The notes under the pieces are model-generated. The model had not been told where the DNA came from, searched no databases, and worked only from the letters and a program-made list of their open reading frames with translations. This document shows positions 63,321 to 64,000 of a DNA stretch of 64,000 bases, in pieces (position 1 is the first letter of the stretch; every line of letters starts with the position of its first letter). Origin of the DNA: Clostridia bacterium (lineage in GTDB: Bacteria; Bacillota; Clostridia; Oscillospirales; Acutalibacteraceae); assembly GCA_024404095.1 (NCBI GenBank), contig JAKSQO010000012.1:1-64000 (forward strand). The letters are read 5' to 3'. Made by a program: the position numbers and the translations under genes.

Positions 63321-63551
63321 TTATTCGTGATCCTCGATATATTTTACCATATCCTCAACGGTGCTGATTCCCTCAAGAGCCTCGTCCGGAACTTCAATTC
63401 CGAATTCGTCCTCAACGCTCATAACGAGGTCAACGATGTCAAGGCTGTCCGCACCGAGATCGTCAATAATATTGCTTTCATAATCAATTTCTTCCGCTTC
63501 GATTTCAAGCTGCTCTGCAATGATTTCCTGTAATTTCTCAAAAACTGACAT
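63321..63551 (-). CDS. acpP: Acyl carrier protein
   Basis: This 76-residue four-helix protein carries the phosphopantetheine-accepting Ser in DDLGADSLD. It serves fatty acid synthesis and is a likely substrate of a phosphopantetheinyl transferase, possibly the one at 2.3 kb. It is cotranscribed with proS, an uncommon pairing. Confidence 0.96.
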   Translation of the reverse strand: MSVFEKLQEIIAEQLEIEAEEIDYESNIIDDLGADSLDIVDLVMSVEDEFGIEVPDEALEGISTVEDMVKYIEDHE

Positions 63552-63612
63552 AAATAGACTCCTTTGAAAATGTGATTAAATAGTTTTGTGAAATAACAAA
63601 TGTCAATATTAA

Positions 63613-63641
63613 ATATTAGTAATTATTTTGTGTTTTGTCAA
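63613..63641 (-). promoter_or_regulatory. Promoter of acpP-proS
   Basis: On the minus strand a perfect TTGACA (63636-63641), a 17-base spacer and TAATAT (63613-63618). Confidence 0.65.
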
Positions 63642-63654
63642 TAGCTTTTGACAT

Positions 63655-63900
63655 TTTTTTACTTTGTAAAACAATCATATATCATAAGTATAGTTTGTTT
63701 CTGACTGAAAATGCATTGATTTATGTATATTTTCGGAGTTTTCATTTTGTAAAGTAGTTTTGCTTTACGTAAAGATATCAACTTTACTTTGTGGAAAAAT
63801 CGGTGGAAAATGTGGAAAACTCAACGTAGTTTCAGGGTTCAAAATGAAAATTTGTGGAAAACTTGTAAAGGTTTTCTGCTTTACGTGTTGAAAACTATCT
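63655..63900. promoter_or_regulatory. AT-rich intergenic region with DnaA-box-like and CTTTAC motifs
   Basis: TGTGGAAAA occurs at 63790-63798, 63811-63819 and 63853-63861, with an imperfect copy at 63802-63810. These are one base from the DnaA box TTATCCACA read on the other strand. CTTTAC/GTAAAG recurs at least six times. The region could be a DnaA-bound regulatory region or origin-like DNA; it could also be chance in AT-rich sequence. Confidence 0.4.
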
Positions 63901-63949
63901 TTAATATGTCGAAAAAGCGGAGCTGAATATTCAATGCATATTGCATATT

Positions 63950-64000
63950 TTACATTTCAGCCGATATGATGACCTGCTGAGCAAGATTTTCAAGCTCTTC
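63950..64000 (-). CDS. C-terminal end of an unidentified protein, cut by the right edge
   Basis: On the minus strand an open frame enters from the right edge, encodes EELENLAQQVIISAEM and stops with TAA at 63950-63952. The family cannot be told. Confidence 0.4.
   Translation of the reverse strand, partial: EELENLAQQVIISAEM

Noticed and set aside
63655..63900. Calling the chromosomal origin of replication
   Set aside because: No dnaA, dnaN or rpmH is visible, and the long plus-strand block at 3.8-46 kb does not fit leading-strand orientation from an origin at the right edge. Kept only as a DnaA-box-like cluster.

Overview
The window looks like a chromosomal segment of a Gram-positive, anaerobic gut Clostridia, most likely of the Ruminococcaceae/Oscillospiraceae type. 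The evidence is a moderate-GC, Firmicutes-style housekeeping gene order (lon-engB; yceD-rpmF; DUF512-der; ruvC-ruvA-ruvB-glmM; ecfA1-ecfA2-ecfT-truA), strong GGAGG ribosome sites with frequent TTG/GTG starts, near-consensus sigma-A promoters, a DUF3794/LysM protein typical of spore formers, BspA-type leucine-rich repeats with a dockerin, and a cohesin-like membrane-anchored protein. The species is an inference; no rRNA is present.

Layout. 1-3.8 kb: a gene tail, tRNA-Leu(CAG) on the minus strand, and a four-gene minus operon (TtcA-like tRNA thiolase, phosphopantetheinyl transferase, SGNH esterase, glycosyltransferase). 3.8-23 kb: a long plus-strand housekeeping stretch (proteostasis, ribosome assembly, DNA repair, cell-wall precursor, ECF vitamin transporter, phospholipid synthesis, Clp ATPase). 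23.0-24.8 kb: an island of dispersed palindromic repeats, a Gfo/Idh oxidoreductase on the minus strand, and a strong hairpin terminator. 24.8-31.3 kb: a compact, intact phage-derived head cassette (small and large terminase, portal, prohead protease, capsid, two connectors, and a terminal connector-like protein carrying a fibre-like C-terminus) with no integrase, replication, tail or lysis genes nearby. 31.4-36 kb: a BspA-like dockerin protein and an EF-G paralogue with altered GTPase motifs. 36.4-46 kb: a broken secreted gene and two giant secreted proteins with different N-termini (VWA/SpaA-like and metallophosphoesterase) joined to the same C-terminal half of about 730 residues. 46-64 kb: mixed genes, largely minus strand (dUTPase, two YhhN membrane proteins, serine hydrolase, GDPD-like protein, GtrA-like, DUF3794, an orphan coiled-coil/LRR protein with phage-fibre features, lipid kinase, proS, acpP), with plus-strand lexA, a cohesin-like gene, manA and an ECF sigma/anti-sigma pair.

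The most interesting unit is the 6.5-kb capsid cassette. Its content matches the head/packaging half of a phage, or of a capsid-forming satellite island, but every gene outside that function is absent, all reading frames are open, and a terminator sits just ahead of it. The tandem giant surface proteins, the EF-G and GDPD paralogues missing catalytic residues, and the orphan fibre-like LRR gene are secondary targets. All calls come from reading the sequence; no database search was possible.
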